64,000 nt of DNA from Euborellia annulipes (taxonomy: Eukaryota > Arthropoda > Insecta > Dermaptera > Anisolabididae): positions 1 through 64,000 of the forward strand of contig JAKCPI010014127.1 in the NCBI GenBank assembly GCA_023213315.1, read 5' to 3'. Positions 1-12,015 of the stretch are shown here, one piece after another. The number at the start of each line of letters is the position of its first letter. Position 1 is the stretch's first letter. The notes under the pieces were generated by a model that ran no database searches, was not told the DNA's origin, and saw only the letters and a list, made by a program, of their open reading frames with translations. Both the position numbers and the translations under genes were made by a program.

Positions 1-2061
1 CGTATTCATAATTGAAACTTGTTTTCGTGCTTAGGAATACTGACTTCATGAAGTAAGACTTTTTTGAACAAGTCGAGCTAGATCGTTTATGATTTCATAA
101 ACATTATTCAAAAAACAAGACTTTTTGAAGTCAAGTTCAATAAACGTGCTTGTTTGCCAAACCAATTGCTTCATCAAGTCAACGACTTCGGCTATTCTCA
201 GCTCCGATCGGATACAATCGGCAACCTTCAGCTAATATGGCGAGTCAAAAATTTCAAAGAAGAATAAAATATTACAGAAATATTATATTATTGTGAAAAA
301 AAATAATTTGACGTTTTGTAAATCGGCAACATAATAAAAATTGAAATTAATTTCAATAAATATTATAAATTAAAATATTTAATTAAAAATAATTAATTTT
401 TACAAAAAATATAAAAATTTCTAAAAAAATAAACAAGAACAGCTTAATTAAAAACTTTTAGGTTAGAAACTATAATAAGGCCTTAATATACATAGAAATA
501 TATATTGATTAATAAAAAATATATAGACACACCTCATTTGGAAAAAATAAGCTAAAATTGTTCTTTAATATCTTTACAAAGGATTTTTTGGTTTCTTTAG
601 GTAAATAACAAATATTATATATGCACAATGAAAAATTTTTATTTATTTAAAATTTTATATTAATCATAAAAGTAAAATGTATTTTTATATTATAAAGAAA
701 TGAAAGCATTCATATATTATACAAAATAAAACGATTGTGATTTCCAAGCCTGAAGATTATGGTATTATCTATGATTATGGTTTATAACCATCTGAACTGA
801 ACTGAATGTTCAGTCGAAAATAAACCTGCAACCGAAAAACTTCCGTATTTTTATTTGATTAACTATCAACACCTCAGTTGATCATAAAAAAACACTTTCA
901 CAATATATAAATTTAAATCATAATTGTTTGTGCAAATCCATCTAAAATAAATATTTTGGTTATTATCAAAAGATTATATTCCAAATGGCCTCGTAGTCAA
1001 ACCTCAATAAAAAAAAAAAAAGAAAGTTTAAATAAATAATAGTTATTTTAAAACAAAGTATTCATTTACCTTTTATAAATAATATAAATATATAATCTAG
1101 ATATTTACTCTTTACCTTTTTTATTATAAACTAGACTAATTTCCAAAAAAGAACTGCAAAAAAATATATTTTGTGTTATTTTATTCAAGTGGAAATTTTA
1201 AATAAATAATAATGTTATTTATTAATAATTTAATTTAATAATTAATTCTAACCTTAATTTTTTACATTTATGATAATTTGAAAATTGAAGATCTGACAAC
1301 TGCTGTCAAAAACAAAGACTCAAGTCACCTCTCGACTTGACTTAAAAATTCTGACTTGTTTGCTAACTAGTCCGCATGAGAAAATCACTATGAAATCGAA
1401 CGAACTTATTTGAAACTAGTCTTTGGCAAAATAACTCTGAATAACGAAAACATCGAATAAGTTAGGTCTGATGACCTGAGGCAACAAGTCTTTACTTTGT
1501 CAAGTCTCCGCCAGGTGCTGCTCACGTTGCACTGACTCAAACGATTGCTTGATTGTGTCTATGAATCGAAAAGTGAACTTAAGCAATTACTTTATTCACG
1601 ATTCAAGTCTTAACACTTTACCATCATTCTATTCAATATACATGTATAATGTACAATAGAAATGATATAGAAGAAAGAAAGATAATTTTCTCTCTCTCTC
1701 ATTTATCAATATCTTATTATATAAATAATAAATGTCCCGTCGTAAGGATTCACTTATTAAAGAAGAGCTGATTAGGCGCTTTTTATAAGTTTTATAAGAA
1801 CCCTTACCATTCTTATCATTTGAATAAAAATTTAAAAATAAAAATGTCAGGATTTGAATAAAAAATGATATTAATTAAATAAATGTCAATTTATATTTAA
1901 ATAAAAATATCGCTTTGTTTGCTGAATAATTTTTTCATCTCTTTCTTTGATATTTGGCAATTACTGAATTATATTTAAAAAAATAATCTTTAAGAAAAAG
2001 AATCTCAAATTATTCTCCTTTTGTTCTTTCTTCTACCAGGTAAATAGGTCTTCTAGATAGG
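1..2061. other. AT-rich sequence flanked by CAAGTC/GACTTG-rich blocks
   Basis: No gene is visible. Positions 1-200 and about 1310-1640 are unusually rich in the words CAAGTC and GACTTG in both orientations, separated by about 1.1 kb of very AT-rich DNA. This resembles the word-rich ends of the hAT-type MITEs elsewhere in the window, so this may be a larger element of the same style whose left end lies outside the window. No terminal repeat or target duplication could be assigned. Confidence 0.3.
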
Positions 2062-2270
2062 TTCCCAAGCAGTGGCGTCATTTGAGGGGGGTAGGGCAGG
2101 AAGGGGTGTTTGCCCTCCCCCAAGGGCTCTGATTTTTATAAAATTTTATATTATTCTAAATAAAATTAATTTCAGGAGGATTGGCTGAATATATAATGAG
2201 TAGTGAGGATATTCTTGGCAGCCAAAAGCAATAAAGAAAATTATATTTATCTTTAGCTTTATTTCATACG

Positions 2271-2314
2271 TTTGTCGACGTTTCGGCCGATATTCCGGCC
2301 TTCATCAGGACAAA
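2271..2314 (-). ncRNA. Hammerhead-ribozyme-like motif, minus strand
   Basis: Read on the minus strand: helix I half TTTGTC, core CTGATGA, one extra A, helix II GGCCG/CGGCC, then GAAACGTC and the helix I return strand GACAAA. It mirrors the motif at 2463-2506. The extra base between CTGATGA and helix II departs from the canonical hammerhead, so self-cleavage is uncertain. Confidence 0.55.
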
Positions 2315-2462
2315 GTGCTGTTTGCCTCGAGCTCATAGAGGTTCTTGGCTCTTGGCAATAGTGATCACTATTGAACCAGAAGTCATGACATCCGACGAAC
2401 GTTCCCTCAAACGCATTGTCAGGAGTTGCCAAGAGCCTCTAAGAGCTCGAGGCAAACAGCAC

Positions 2463-2506
2463 TTTGTCCTGATGAAGGCCGGAATATCGGCCGAAACGTC
2501 GACAAA
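2463..2506 (+). ncRNA. Hammerhead-ribozyme-like motif, plus strand
   Basis: Helix I is TTTGTC (2463-2468) paired with GACAAA (2501-2506). The core CTGATGA is at 2469-2475, and helix II pairs GGCCG with CGGCC. GAAACGTC follows at 2493-2500, where ACGT would form the two-base-pair helix III and C2500 would be the cleavage base. These elements match the type I hammerhead layout known from Penelope-like elements and newt satellites. One unpaired A between CTGATGA and helix II is non-canonical but recurs in the other copies. Confidence 0.55.
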
Positions 2507-3164
2507 CGTATGAAATAAAGCTAAAGATAAATATAATTTTCTTTATTGCTTTGGCTGCCTTGAATATCCTCACTACTCTAAATAAAATATTTCAAAATAT
2601 ATCTACGAATATACAGACTGTACAAAATTAAACAATTAAATTAAATAAATATCTTTTGGCCAAATTTGAGTACCTATTTGTAAGTAAATTTTAAGAAAAA
2701 AAAATGTTTGCCCCTCCCCCCAAGAAAAAAATTTGTCTCTCCCCCCCCCCAAGAAAAAGTTGAAATGACGCCACTGTTCCCAAGCTGTGCGGCTTGGCGT
2801 CTTGATAGTGGATATATCCGTGGGTGGCTTAAAGGCCTCTAGGCGACACCACTATTTTGTGAATTTGAAACGTGTTTAAATATTTTCTTAACAAATTTCA
2901 TCCTTACACTTAATAAGCATGTAGAGAGGTCTACATACTGTCACAGAATAATAATGAAGCACCAGCAAAAGACGGGAAATGAAGTTGGTCTAGTGTTTGT
3001 GTTTTTTTTTTTTTAAATAGTTGGTCAATTATATTAATTTAAATAAATTAGTTTTTACCTATCTTATCAATAAGTCAAGATTATCAAGAATGCATTCTTA
3101 AATTTGTTCTTTTCGATCGAATCAGATTTTTTACTTTCTACTTTCTATTACCTATAGGCATATA

Positions 3165-4140
3165 TGTAATAAATTGAAAGTAATGCGATCATGTCAAAAA
3201 TTCGATGTCGAGATTTTGATGGATATGCATGTTTTGAGGTCCCCTGAGTCGAAAAAAGTGAGTCCCGCAAATTGGTCTGTGTGTGTGTGTTAAGGATGAA
3301 GAAATTGAGCTACGAGGTTAAAATTTTATATTTAAGTTAGGGACCCTCCCGGGCCCTCAAAATTAGCTTTTGAACAAAATCGGCTCAAAAATACTAGTTC
3401 TTTACAGAAGTATTTTTTCAGTTTTTTTTCGAATTTCTCAAAATCGACTTTATCGATTTTATTTAAAATTCAAAAATAAATTATATTTTACATGCTCTTT
3501 AATAAGTATATCAGTAAAATTTTTTGTGAAAATTGTTTGAAGTACACTTTACTGATGTGCTTTTTCAGTTTGTCTTAGCAAATTTTCTCAAAATTGGTAG
3601 TAGATCGATCAGAAGAAAAATGTGTGTCCCTGGTGGCGTGTATATCCCTGTGTGTTCCTCAAGGTTCACTATGCAGACCTGTTGCGGGCGTGTGCATCCC
3701 TCGATCATTTTTAATCATTTTTACTCGGGATTAAAATTCATAAACCATTTATTTTTTAGATACTCTTTAAAATGTATATTCTCATTTTGCCTTGAATATT
3801 GTTTGAAGCAGACTTTACAGAAGTAGTATTTAAGATTTTTCAAATTTATTTTCCGGCCTTTCACTCCAGAGGCAATTTTAAGTCTCTATGGGGATTTGCA
3901 TGTTAATTTCGAAACTAAAGGGGGTCGGTCCCCTTTGGAACTTTTTACACATTTAAAATTTTTTTTTTCAATTCTTATGAAATTTTGCATTTATTTATGT
4001 TCTCCATTGTGTATAAAATATCCAAATGTGAGGTTAAAATTTTAAAAAATAACTATAGTTTATTTCAAGCAGTGAGCATTTAAAATGGGAAACTAAATAT
4101 TTCTCGACACAAAAAAACAACCAGTCACACCAGATTTTTT
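3165..4140 (+). mobile_element. Family A repeat, diverged copy
   Basis: It shares the block TTCGATGTCGAGATTTTGATGG, then GAGGTCCCCTGAGTC, a GT microsatellite and GAATTGAGCTACGAGGT-like sequence with the copies at 10548, 22770, 30378 and 41164. It ends in the CACACCAGATTTTT half of the family's large hairpin. The middle (about 3600-3750) matches, in reverse, a fragment at about 44020-44125. Translations inside it, including 3533-3826, are not conserved between copies, so I call no gene. Confidence 0.6.
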
Positions 4141-5187
4141 TTTACTTCCAATCATTTCCATCAAAATAATTATTATTTACATGATATATTTTAATATATA
4201 CCTAAGGGAGGTTTAATTAAGGTGTCTTATAACATGATCCTCTCTCCATCCTAATCATTGAATTTTATAGCTGTACTAATTAAAAAATACAAAATTTTAA
4301 AAAATATGAAGATAAATTAATATCTAAAAATATTTTAAATAATCACCTTTTTAAGAATGAGTGATGTTTATTAGGTTATGGATTTTATCTTGATTTATAT
4401 ATAGAAGAAGCATTTTATTTATTAAATCATCTCAAATTTTATTTAAAAGCGAGAATTTTCATCATTTGATGCTCTTTTAGATATTTTAAAGTAGAAAACA
4501 GAGATTCGACAACTCTTTTTTTTGGATTGCTTTTCATCGCTTTTTATTTTCAAATGTTTATTGAATAAAAGTTGAAATAAATTGACACGTGTCGCGTATA
4601 TTGGGGTGGAAGGATCTTTATTAAATTTCATATTTAATTTGGAGACAATAGCTATCTCAATTTGATCAAGCTTTGGAACCAATCGGGCTTTATAGAATGT
4701 TTTAATTTATGGAAAACTTTTATCATAAAATATCTATCATTCCCAATCTCCTAGGAGGGGCAGGGAAGGACTTAACTTATTAAAATAAAATTTTGAATTC
4801 TTACTCAATAATTTTAAAATTATAAACTTATTTTTTTTTTTTTTTTTTTGGGGGGGGGGGGGTTAGTTTACAATAATGCCCTTTCAAAGGACCAGATGGA
4901 TTTATAAAAAAAATTCTAGCTCTCTTATTACCTGACTACATAGCGTACATGGAATAAAGGAATTTTTGTTGTGGTTTTTTACGTAAATGTACGAATGTAC
5001 GAATTGTCTTAACTAAGGTTAATTAAAAAATTTTAAAGTTTTTTTCTACGAAAGAAATTTACAAAATACATTATTTTCCCAATAATGGAATGCTATTATT
5101 TTATTGATATATTTATTTATTAATATTTAGAAACAATTGAGATTGTATGCGATTCCCCCTTTTTTTTTAGTCTACGGTATCTTTGGC
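4141..5187. other. AT-rich sequence, no gene seen
   Basis: This is AT-rich intergenic DNA with a T18-G12 homopolymer junction at about 4831-4862, like the G-rich subterminal runs of several hAT-type MITEs nearby. I see no coding exon or RNA gene. Confidence 0.5.
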
Positions 5188-5963
5188 CAGTGGCGTCATT
5201 TCAACTTTTTCTTGGGGGGGGGGGGGAGCAAACATTTTTTTTGTTGAGTGTGGAAGTGGCTGTGATTAATATCTTTACTTCCTCACATATCTAAGCCTTC
5301 GATTGCAGATGAGCAAAATTTTAATGTCATTAACAAGTCCGAAGCAACATATGATTAAATATATTTATATAAATTTACATATGACAACTCCTGATTGCCT
5401 GATGATGGTCAAATAAATTTGGACCGAAACGTCGCGAATATCTGGGAGTTTCATTGTTTTGGAGACACTCCTTCCTGGCTGCTACCTCCTTCCATTCTTT
5501 AAAAACATTTTTTTTTTCTTAAAATTTACTTATAAATTTGTTCAAAAGATATTTAATTTAATTGCTAATTTTGTGCACTTTACATACTCGTAGATATATT
5601 TTCAAATATTTTATTTAAATAAAATCTTCTTCGGTCTTCGCCTTATTCCCGTGATGCGGGGTTGGCGGACCTCACTTTTTTCCCCCAACTCTATCATGTG
5701 TTTTTGCGACCGGAAGAAATAGGACAGGCCGGCCCGTCGCACGGTCTGATGCCTGTTGAAAAGAGGAAGGTAGAGACAGACATACAAAGAACTGAGGAAC
5801 TGCCTGTTCCAGTTCGGGTAGCTCGTGGTCGCCATCCACGTACCCAGATTTGGGTGTGCCCCTGAGCGATATTTAAAGAATAATATAAAATTTAAAAAAA
5901 AATCAGAGCCTTTGCAGGGGTAGAGGCAAATGCCCCTCCTGCCCCTCCCAAATGACTCCACTG
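5188..5963. mobile_element. hAT-type MITE, second copy, internally replaced
   Basis: The ends CAGTGGCGTCATTT and AAATGACTCCACTG match the family at 2070-2776 in opposite orientation. The flanking 8-bp repeats are TCTTTGGC (5180-5187) and CCTTTGGC (5964-5971), one mismatch. It contains a solo hammerhead-bearing arm (5387-5449) and a GC-richer block at about 5636-5870 that the other copy lacks. That block starts with a word like CCGTGATGCGGGGTTGGCGG; a similar word, TATTATGCGGGGTCGGAG, occurs near 38931. The block is open on both strands but I recognise no protein in it. Confidence 0.8.
5387..5449 (+). ncRNA. Hammerhead-ribozyme-like motif, solo arm
   Basis: Core CTGATGA (5399-5405) is followed by an extra T, helix II GGTC/GACC, and GAAACGTC (5426-5433). 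Helix I is short at the core (GC/GC plus a wobble) and continues beyond an internal loop with ACTCC (5387-5391) against GGAGT (5445-5449). Internal loops in helix I are usual in active natural hammerheads. The partner arm is missing. Confidence 0.5.
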
Positions 5964-5971
5964 CCTTTGGC

Positions 5972-6703
5972 TTTAAATTTTATACAATACTTAATTATGT
6001 TTATTACTTTATATGTTATGGCACATTTTATTTATTTATACCATTTGAAATTCAATTGATTTAACCTTTTATGGTAAAAAAAGATTTGCATCTTCGAAAT
6101 TCACGCCTAAATCTCTTTCGAATTTGTATGCGAATGGCATTTGCCAAATTCCCTATTCTCATTACGGATGCATGATCAGTATCTTGATTGGTTACACTTT
6201 ACATGATGCGCCATTTCAATCTCCTTTTCGAATATCGCTCTCTGCCCATTAATATATTTCAGTGATTTATTGGCCATAAATAAAAAAGTGACGATCCCAT
6301 AAAACCATGTGTGACTATCTAGGTTTTATCTTCAATAAAAAAAAATACAGTAGCGTAACATTGACGAATCCCAATGAAAATAAATCAAAGTTATTGTAAA
6401 ATTCATTTCCAATAATATTTTTATTTTCATCAATCAAAAATAAATTTTAAGATATGGAATTTTTATTATTAGGCCCATATTACATTAAATAATGAATGAA
6501 TTTTACTTTCTCTTACCCTATAATATATATATTATATGAAATATTGTATATATAGAGAGAAACTATTTGAAATTGCTTTTATAATACATTGGTTTCAGTC
6601 ATCGGATTACTAGAGATTAAATTGATTATCGGTTAAGGTCTGTTAAAATTTAATATTACTTTTTTTTTAAGTTAAATGTTTGAATTATCCGATAGTTAAA
6701 AAT
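5972..6703. other. AT-rich sequence, no gene seen
   Basis: I see no exon, RNA gene or clear repeat border. GC is low throughout, with a short AT/TA tract near 6520-6560. Confidence 0.4.
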
Positions 6704-7945
6704 TACATTGGCCTACACGATTTTTGTAACACAAACCTGAATAGCATATTATAGAAGAATGGATCTAAATCCGAAAATGACCATAAAATAGCACATAAGA
6801 TTTTTTTGTTACATTGAATAAACCCCATGTAAACGAAAACAGCTAATATTTATTGAAAAAATGATTTTACAAGTTTTTTAGCCCTGTATATAGAGTATGT
6901 TTATAATTTATATTAAGTTGACATCTCAGAAAATAACAAACATCAAAAAAATTATTTGAAAGACTATAATAGCATTTTTTTCCTTTTAAGGGAGGTCATA
7001 ACTTCTCTCTTCAAAAACCAACATGACATTTTTTATTTTTTTTTTTTTAAGGTGCGCGTCACGGGGTGCTAATTTTGGGACTTTCCAGCGGCCACAATTT
7101 AGAAGCTATCGACCTCAAATTTTTTTTAAATTAAAGCTATTTAAAATATCTACAACTTATAGAAGCCCTTTTTTTGATTTTCGAAAAAAAAAAATTTTTT
7201 TTTTAGATTAATCGCATTAAATAAAAGATATTTTAAAAAAAGGAGCTCTATAAGTTGTAGATAATTAAATTAGTAATCATTGTGTTGAAGAATAATTAAT
7301 CTTTTGTTTTTAATTAATTAGCTGAAGGTCTAGAATGAAATGCAATTTGTCCCTTATATTCCTACTATGGGGAACACTAACGCCATCTCTTGCCGCCTCG
7401 AGTCAATCGTGTTTTAACGGTTTTTCGAGACGCGCACCTTAAGCAACATGCATTAAAAATTCACTTTCTCTATTCTCATTTATCATTTTTTCCTAAGAAT
7501 TTGGGAGCTATCAATAATGAGAAGGTTGAAAGGTTGCACAAATATATCAGAACAATGCAAATTCGATATCACGCACGATGGGATCCAACCATGTTGGGTG
7601 ATTACTGTTGGTTTTTGAAGAGAGAAGTTATGACCCCCTTAAAAAAAAAAAAAATGGTACGAGTCCTTCAAATCAATTTTTTTGATGTTTATTTTCTTAG
7701 ATGTCAGCTTAATATAAATTATAAGCATACTCTATATACCTGGCTAAAAAACTTATAAAATCATTTTTTCAATAAATATTAGTTAGCTGTTTTCGTTTAC
7801 ATGGGGTTTGTTCAATGTAACAAAAAACCTTACGTGATACAACTTTTTTTATTGTTATTTTCGGATTTAGATTGGTCCATTTTACGATAATATGCTATTC
7901 AGCTTTGTGTTACTAAATTTTTTTTTTTTTGTCGGCCAGTGTTAT
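6704..7945. mobile_element. DNA transposon with ~320-bp inverted ends
   Basis: About 320 bp at the left (6704-7022) recurs inverted at the right (about 7598-7945). Both ends include the words TTGTAACACAA/TTGTGTTA and GTAAACGAAAACAGCTAA or complements, and the tips resemble ACACTGGCCGAC. A second, inner pair (AAGGTGCGCGTC at 7049, GACGCGCACCTT at 7430) marks another element nested in the middle. The coding relic at 7442-7663 lies between the inner element and the right arm. The superfamily is not assigned. Confidence 0.6.
7442..7663 (+). pseudogene. Fragment of arthropod repeat-associated uncharacterised protein
   Basis: The frame reads LKIHFLYSHLSFFPKNLG, then NNEKVERLHKYIRTMQIRY, then WDPTMLGDYCWFLKRE. 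I recognise this as the C-terminal signature (LHFL.SHL..FP.N.G......ERFHQDI..ME.RY.G.W......DYCW.LKRD) of an uncharacterised protein found in many copies in arthropod and other invertebrate genomes, probably encoded by a DNA transposon. Upstream the match stops at the inverted repeat ending at 7441, and downstream it runs into a poly-Lys stretch and non-coding sequence. The catalytic part is absent, so it is a relic. Its biochemical role is unknown. Confidence 0.6.
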
Positions 7946-8289
7946 TTGTACCCTTTTTAGATATTTTCCTAGACTCATCTAACATAATTTAAAGTAAACA
8001 TATTGCTTTTTACTCATTGATTTAATTTTATATTGGCGAAATTCAAATTTCAAATGAAAGGTAAATAGAGTCAGTAAATATATAAATATATTCATTCATT
8101 TATAAAGGTTTAATTGGAATGACCGCAAAATCTTCTAAGCTTGTCTCTGGTTAATTATGTCAATTAAAACTTGAGCGAAATAATTGGTAAGTGTTTTGTT
8201 ACTCAATTATTTGTTATTTAATAATTAAACAAACTCAACATATACAATGAAATACAATATATTTTTTTCGGAATAGTTAATCTATATTA

Positions 8290-8570
8290 GTTCATTTCCC
8301 CTTTAAAAAATCCGGTGTGACTGGCGCACAGCACACAACTTTCCCTTACCCTTTGGTACGGGCAACCATTTCTCCTCTTACCTATGAAGTACAAGAGTAA
8401 ATTGTGCTTCAAAACACTTCAAGGGCAAAATAAGAATATACATTTTAAAGAGCATGTAAAAAATAATTGATTTTTGAATTTTAGTCAATTTCGGTGGAGT
8501 GAAAATCGAAAAAAAAAACTCAAAAAGTGCATCAGTAAAGTACTATTTTTTTGATCTCTCGAATAAATTA
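8290..8570 (-). mobile_element. Family A repeat, 3' part
   Basis: It begins with one arm of the family A hairpin (TCCGGTGTGACTGGCGCAC) and continues through the conserved GCAAAATAAGAATATACATTTTAAAGAGCAT block to GCATCAGTAAAGTACT, where it breaks off. Confidence 0.6.
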
Positions 8571-8591
8571 AGTTCAAATGGCGAATAAATT

Positions 8592-8840
8592 ACACTGGTC
8601 AACACTTTTTTGGGGCCTGGCTTAAATTAAGTTTAAAAATGAATTTTTGTTGTTTTTCTTTTATGTTTGTATAGGCTGTTCCGAATTAAACAAAAGCAAA
8701 CCTTAAAACCAAAAAATGGAAATTTAAATGTTTTTCGGTGTCTAGAATCAGAGAAATATTTTCATTTTCTTTTATAAAAACAATGAAATATTCACAAGTA
8801 GAAAACGCATAGGTGGGACTTAATATTGTCCCTCACTGTA
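8592..8840. mobile_element. Unclassified repeat with CACTGGTCAACAC start
   Basis: The left edge is CACTGGTCAACACTTTTTTGG and the right edge includes GGACTTAATATT followed by CCCTCACTGTACATGC. The right edge recurs inverted at about 30648-30690. No coding capacity or target duplication was found. Confidence 0.35.
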
Positions 8841-10480
8841 CATGCTTGAAAGATTTTTTTCTCTATCAATCGAATTATACTCGAGTAGTCACTTGTTGAG
8901 CCAAAAAATAAAATTTTCAAATATAGTACATATTTATTCGTATAGCTTTAATTTATTTGGTAATTATTTAAATTTACAAACGGATAGATGGGCACGAGAA
9001 GCTGTAATGGTAACAACTTGTGTGCTTATAGAAACCTTGGCAGTTTGTGTACCTTTGTATTAATATTAACTAATATAAATTTATCTAAATAGTATGTTTC
9101 CATATTTATGGAAGCCCCCATAGGTAAATACTAATATTTAAATTCAAATTATAAATCAAACAAGGTGGGGTTTATATTACAGCCAATCTTCATTCTGCAA
9201 CTTTAAACACTCTATTCATAAATATCAATAGCACAATTCGTTTAGACTGGTCTAATTATTTACCTATTTATCCTTCATTAGCTTTTGATCTGAATTTGGG
9301 CTGAGAGAAACAGTAATCCAGAAATTTATTGCATAATATGAGCATTATAGTAGAAATCATAAGGATTAAATCCAATAATCATGTGGAATCCTATATGGAT
9401 TGATATGAATGTTGGTTTACAGGCAAATGGAAATCTAATTTTTTCGGTTTATTTCATTAGATACCTGGTATTTCACTTTTTATAAAATTTTTAATTGAGA
9501 TAGCAGGTAATAATTTTGAAACTTTAGAAATGCAGTGATGAAAATTTTTCTAAATTTACATTGAATTCAATTAGTAATTAATTTATAAAAAATGGGGACG
9601 AGGTCTAAAAACCGAAAAGACCTTAAATACAAATAAATAGTCCGGAGATGAATAATTAAGAAAAATAGGATTACTTAGCTAGAAATCAATTATATAAAGT
9701 TAGAAAGAGGAAAAAAATTAACTCTCCAGAATGCCAATCTAAAGGACCGTTTGAGGTGTGCGTTCTCGAGCGTAAAAATACATCTGGCAAATGTATAAGA
9801 AATCCAACACGTGGACGATATAAGATTCAATGAAATATGATGAAATTTAATTGAATTTTTTAATATGAAAATATTTCTAAATATTAAAATTTTGATATAA
9901 CCGATAATGTGAATTGGTTGGGACCCGGAGAGGCTAAAAAGCTAAAATTCTTTACGGCTTTTAGAAATATTTTAAAGAGCCACAATTTTCGCTTTCATGA
10001 TAAAAAAATATGCGCTGGTATTTTATTTTATTCATTGGCATTACCGATATTCGTGAATATTTTTAAGGTGGAGAATATCCTCTAAGGGCCGATTATGGAT
10101 TGTGATCCGTGATATGCAGACCTCTGGGTTATAAAATTACATTTATTTTATTTTTTTTCTTTATTTAATTAGTGTAATCCAACAAAATTACGACAAACCA
10201 TTCCATTGAAAAATAAATCTTTTTAAACTTCCTTAGAGGAATTTTTTAAAATGTCTTCGGTAACGAATACAAATTTAAAACGATTTAAGAAGCTTTTGCA
10301 TCCCCTTTAAATTTTATCAGATGACAAGAATTTAATCAATAAATTCCTTTACAAAAACTATTTATAATAAAAATGTGCCTTATTTATTTATTTATTTGTT
10401 CATATTATATTTTATTTGAAAGCCAAAAAATCCATAATTCCCTGGGGCTTTTCAATAAAAGAAACGCAACAGGCCTTTGA
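8841..10480. other. AT-rich sequence with a SINE tail
   Basis: I see no gene. Positions about 9590-9640 carry GGGGACGAGGTCTAAA followed by CCGAAAAGACCTTAAA, the conserved tail of the tRNA-derived SINE family seen complete at 31390-31556. Confidence 0.4.
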
Positions 10481-10547
10481 TGCAGTCACTGCAAGCTTAT
10501 TCACAATGGAGGTCGGTTGGGGACGTAACTAGGGCGGTCCCGGGGGG

Positions 10548-11075
10548 TTTTCGCGACATGGTCTGTCTGTCTGTGTGTTTGATATTAAGCATGAAGGAAT
10601 TGAGCTACGAGGTTGAAATTTTATATTTAAGTTAGGCAACCCCCTTAAAGCGTGAAAATAGGCTTTTAATCAAAATCGGCCAAAGAGTGCTAGTACTTTA
10701 CTGATGTACTTTTTCAGTTTTTTTTTTCGATTTTCTCAAAATTCGCTCTAAATATTTTGATTAAAATTCAAAAATAAATTATTTTTTAGATATTCTTTCA
10801 ATTGTATATTCTTATTTTGCTCTCAAAATTGTTTGAAGCTCACTTTACTCTTGAACTTCTCACGAAAGAGAGGAGAAATGGTTGCCATAGTAACGAAATA
10901 TAAACGAATATAAATTTTACATCTTGAATTCTAATATATCATCGGAAACTAAATATATATATATATATATATATATCGACACAAAAAAGCTGGTGTGACA
11001 AGCACAGTTCACAACTTTCTCTTACCAAGGGTAAGGGTGCCATGTGCGACCAGCCACACCAGATTTTTCTCTTTT
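10548..11075 (+). mobile_element. Family A repeat, 5'-truncated
   Basis: It starts within the conserved block (GCGACATGGTCTGTCTGTCT), runs through GGAATTGAGCTACGAGGTTG and ACTTTACTGATGTACTTTTTC, and ends in the complete hairpin (about 10988-11072, CTGGTGTGAC to CACACCAGATTTTT). A (TA) run at about 10950-10977 lies inside. The flanking AAAGT hairpin of full copies is missing. Confidence 0.65.
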
Positions 11076-11972
11076 TTTGGCCATTTAGAAGCTATGCATA
11101 TTTATTTAAATTAATTTCTATACATTATGATTTAAGCGAATTTTATCCCTTAGAAGCAGGAAGCAAAGCATTAGTACATTGAAACTACTCTATAGGCAAG
11201 AGTTATTGTTATTGATAATTAGGATTTATTGAAAAACTGGCAATAATTTAATAATAATTATATTTTCTCACCCTTTTGTTATTTATTTACCTACTTAAAT
11301 AAATCAAGTTATGCTAATGAGATGAAACGCTGTTTTTGAAGTTAATAAATATTAATATTAATCATAAATGATTGATATCCTTCTTGCTTTATTTTATTCA
11401 TCCATTACAGATTAATATTAATAATCGTGGTGTAAAAAAAAAATGTTTTTTCTCTCTTTTGTTGAATGATCAATCATAGAGAAAGGAGATAAATGGAATT
11501 ATGAGAAAAAATATTTGGGAAGAAACAAGACGCGATTAAATATTACATATCCTGCTTGTTGTATATTTTATGAAGCATCATGAATCAGCAGAGTCAAAAT
11601 ACAAAAAAATCATTTTTTATGCAATTTAATACAGTGTTTATATTTAGCTAAAGTTTTTTAGATTAATATCTCGGGGCTTCAGCCCTTCCCCCACCCCCCT
11701 CTCCCCGAAATGGTTTCATTTTTAAAATTATAAAAATTTTTTGCATATTATATATCTATACTATATGTAGATACATTGCTATTTTTAGGACTAAAAAAAT
11801 TTTAAATTTGCTCTAATTGAACAATTTTATTGTAACCCCCTGTTACATCCCCTATGTATGACTGTAGAGTAGATGTTGAAAGAGGTAAAAAACAAGAATC
11901 ATTTAACAACTATTAAAATTGTAAATATATACAAAAAACTATAATCTGTTTATCTTCATTAATTGTATATTT

Positions 11973-12015
11973 TTAGCTCTGATGATAGTCCAAACCTATG
12001 ATCGAAACGTTAGCC
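11973..12015 (+). ncRNA. Degenerate hammerhead-like motif
   Basis: CTGATGA (11979-11985) is followed 18 bases later by GAAACGTT (12004-12011) and then AGCC, which can pair with the preceding AGCT over three bases. Helix II is weak. I read it as a decayed solo arm of the foldback class. It is followed by AATATCAATAAAGAAA, as in related arms. Confidence 0.35.

Larger units (their letters stand above)
2200..2577. repeat. Foldback element with hammerhead-like motif in each arm
   Basis: Positions 2200 to about 2340 and about 2430 to 2577 are near-perfect inverted copies separated by a short spacer. Each arm reads outward through a CTGATGA...GAAACGTC motif and ends in the shared border word AGTAGTGAGGATATT or its complement. 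The whole is inserted in the hAT-type MITE at 2070-2776. Paired inverted terminal repeats with hammerhead motifs are known in Penelope-like retroelements, so a non-autonomous derivative of one is the likeliest origin. No reverse transcriptase or GIY-YIG sequence is seen. Confidence 0.7.
2070..2776. mobile_element. hAT-type MITE with nested foldback
   Basis: The ends are inverted repeats, CAGTGGCGTCATTT on the left and AAATGACGCCACTG on the right. A perfect 8-bp direct repeat, TTCCCAAG, flanks them at 2062-2069 and 2777-2784. Inverted ends starting CAGTGGCG with 8-bp duplications are typical of hAT superfamily DNA transposons. No transposase is present, so it is non-autonomous. A foldback element (2200-2577) sits inside it. 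A second, oppositely oriented copy is at 5188-5963. Confidence 0.85.

Noticed and set aside
2322..2513. 63-codon frame within 2200-2577
   Set aside because: It lies across the loop and one arm of a foldback and covers the hammerhead-like motif. It has no protein signature.
5640..5870. 5S rRNA-derived sequence
   Set aside because: CATCCACGTACC slightly recalls 5S rRNA, but the similarity does not extend along the molecule.
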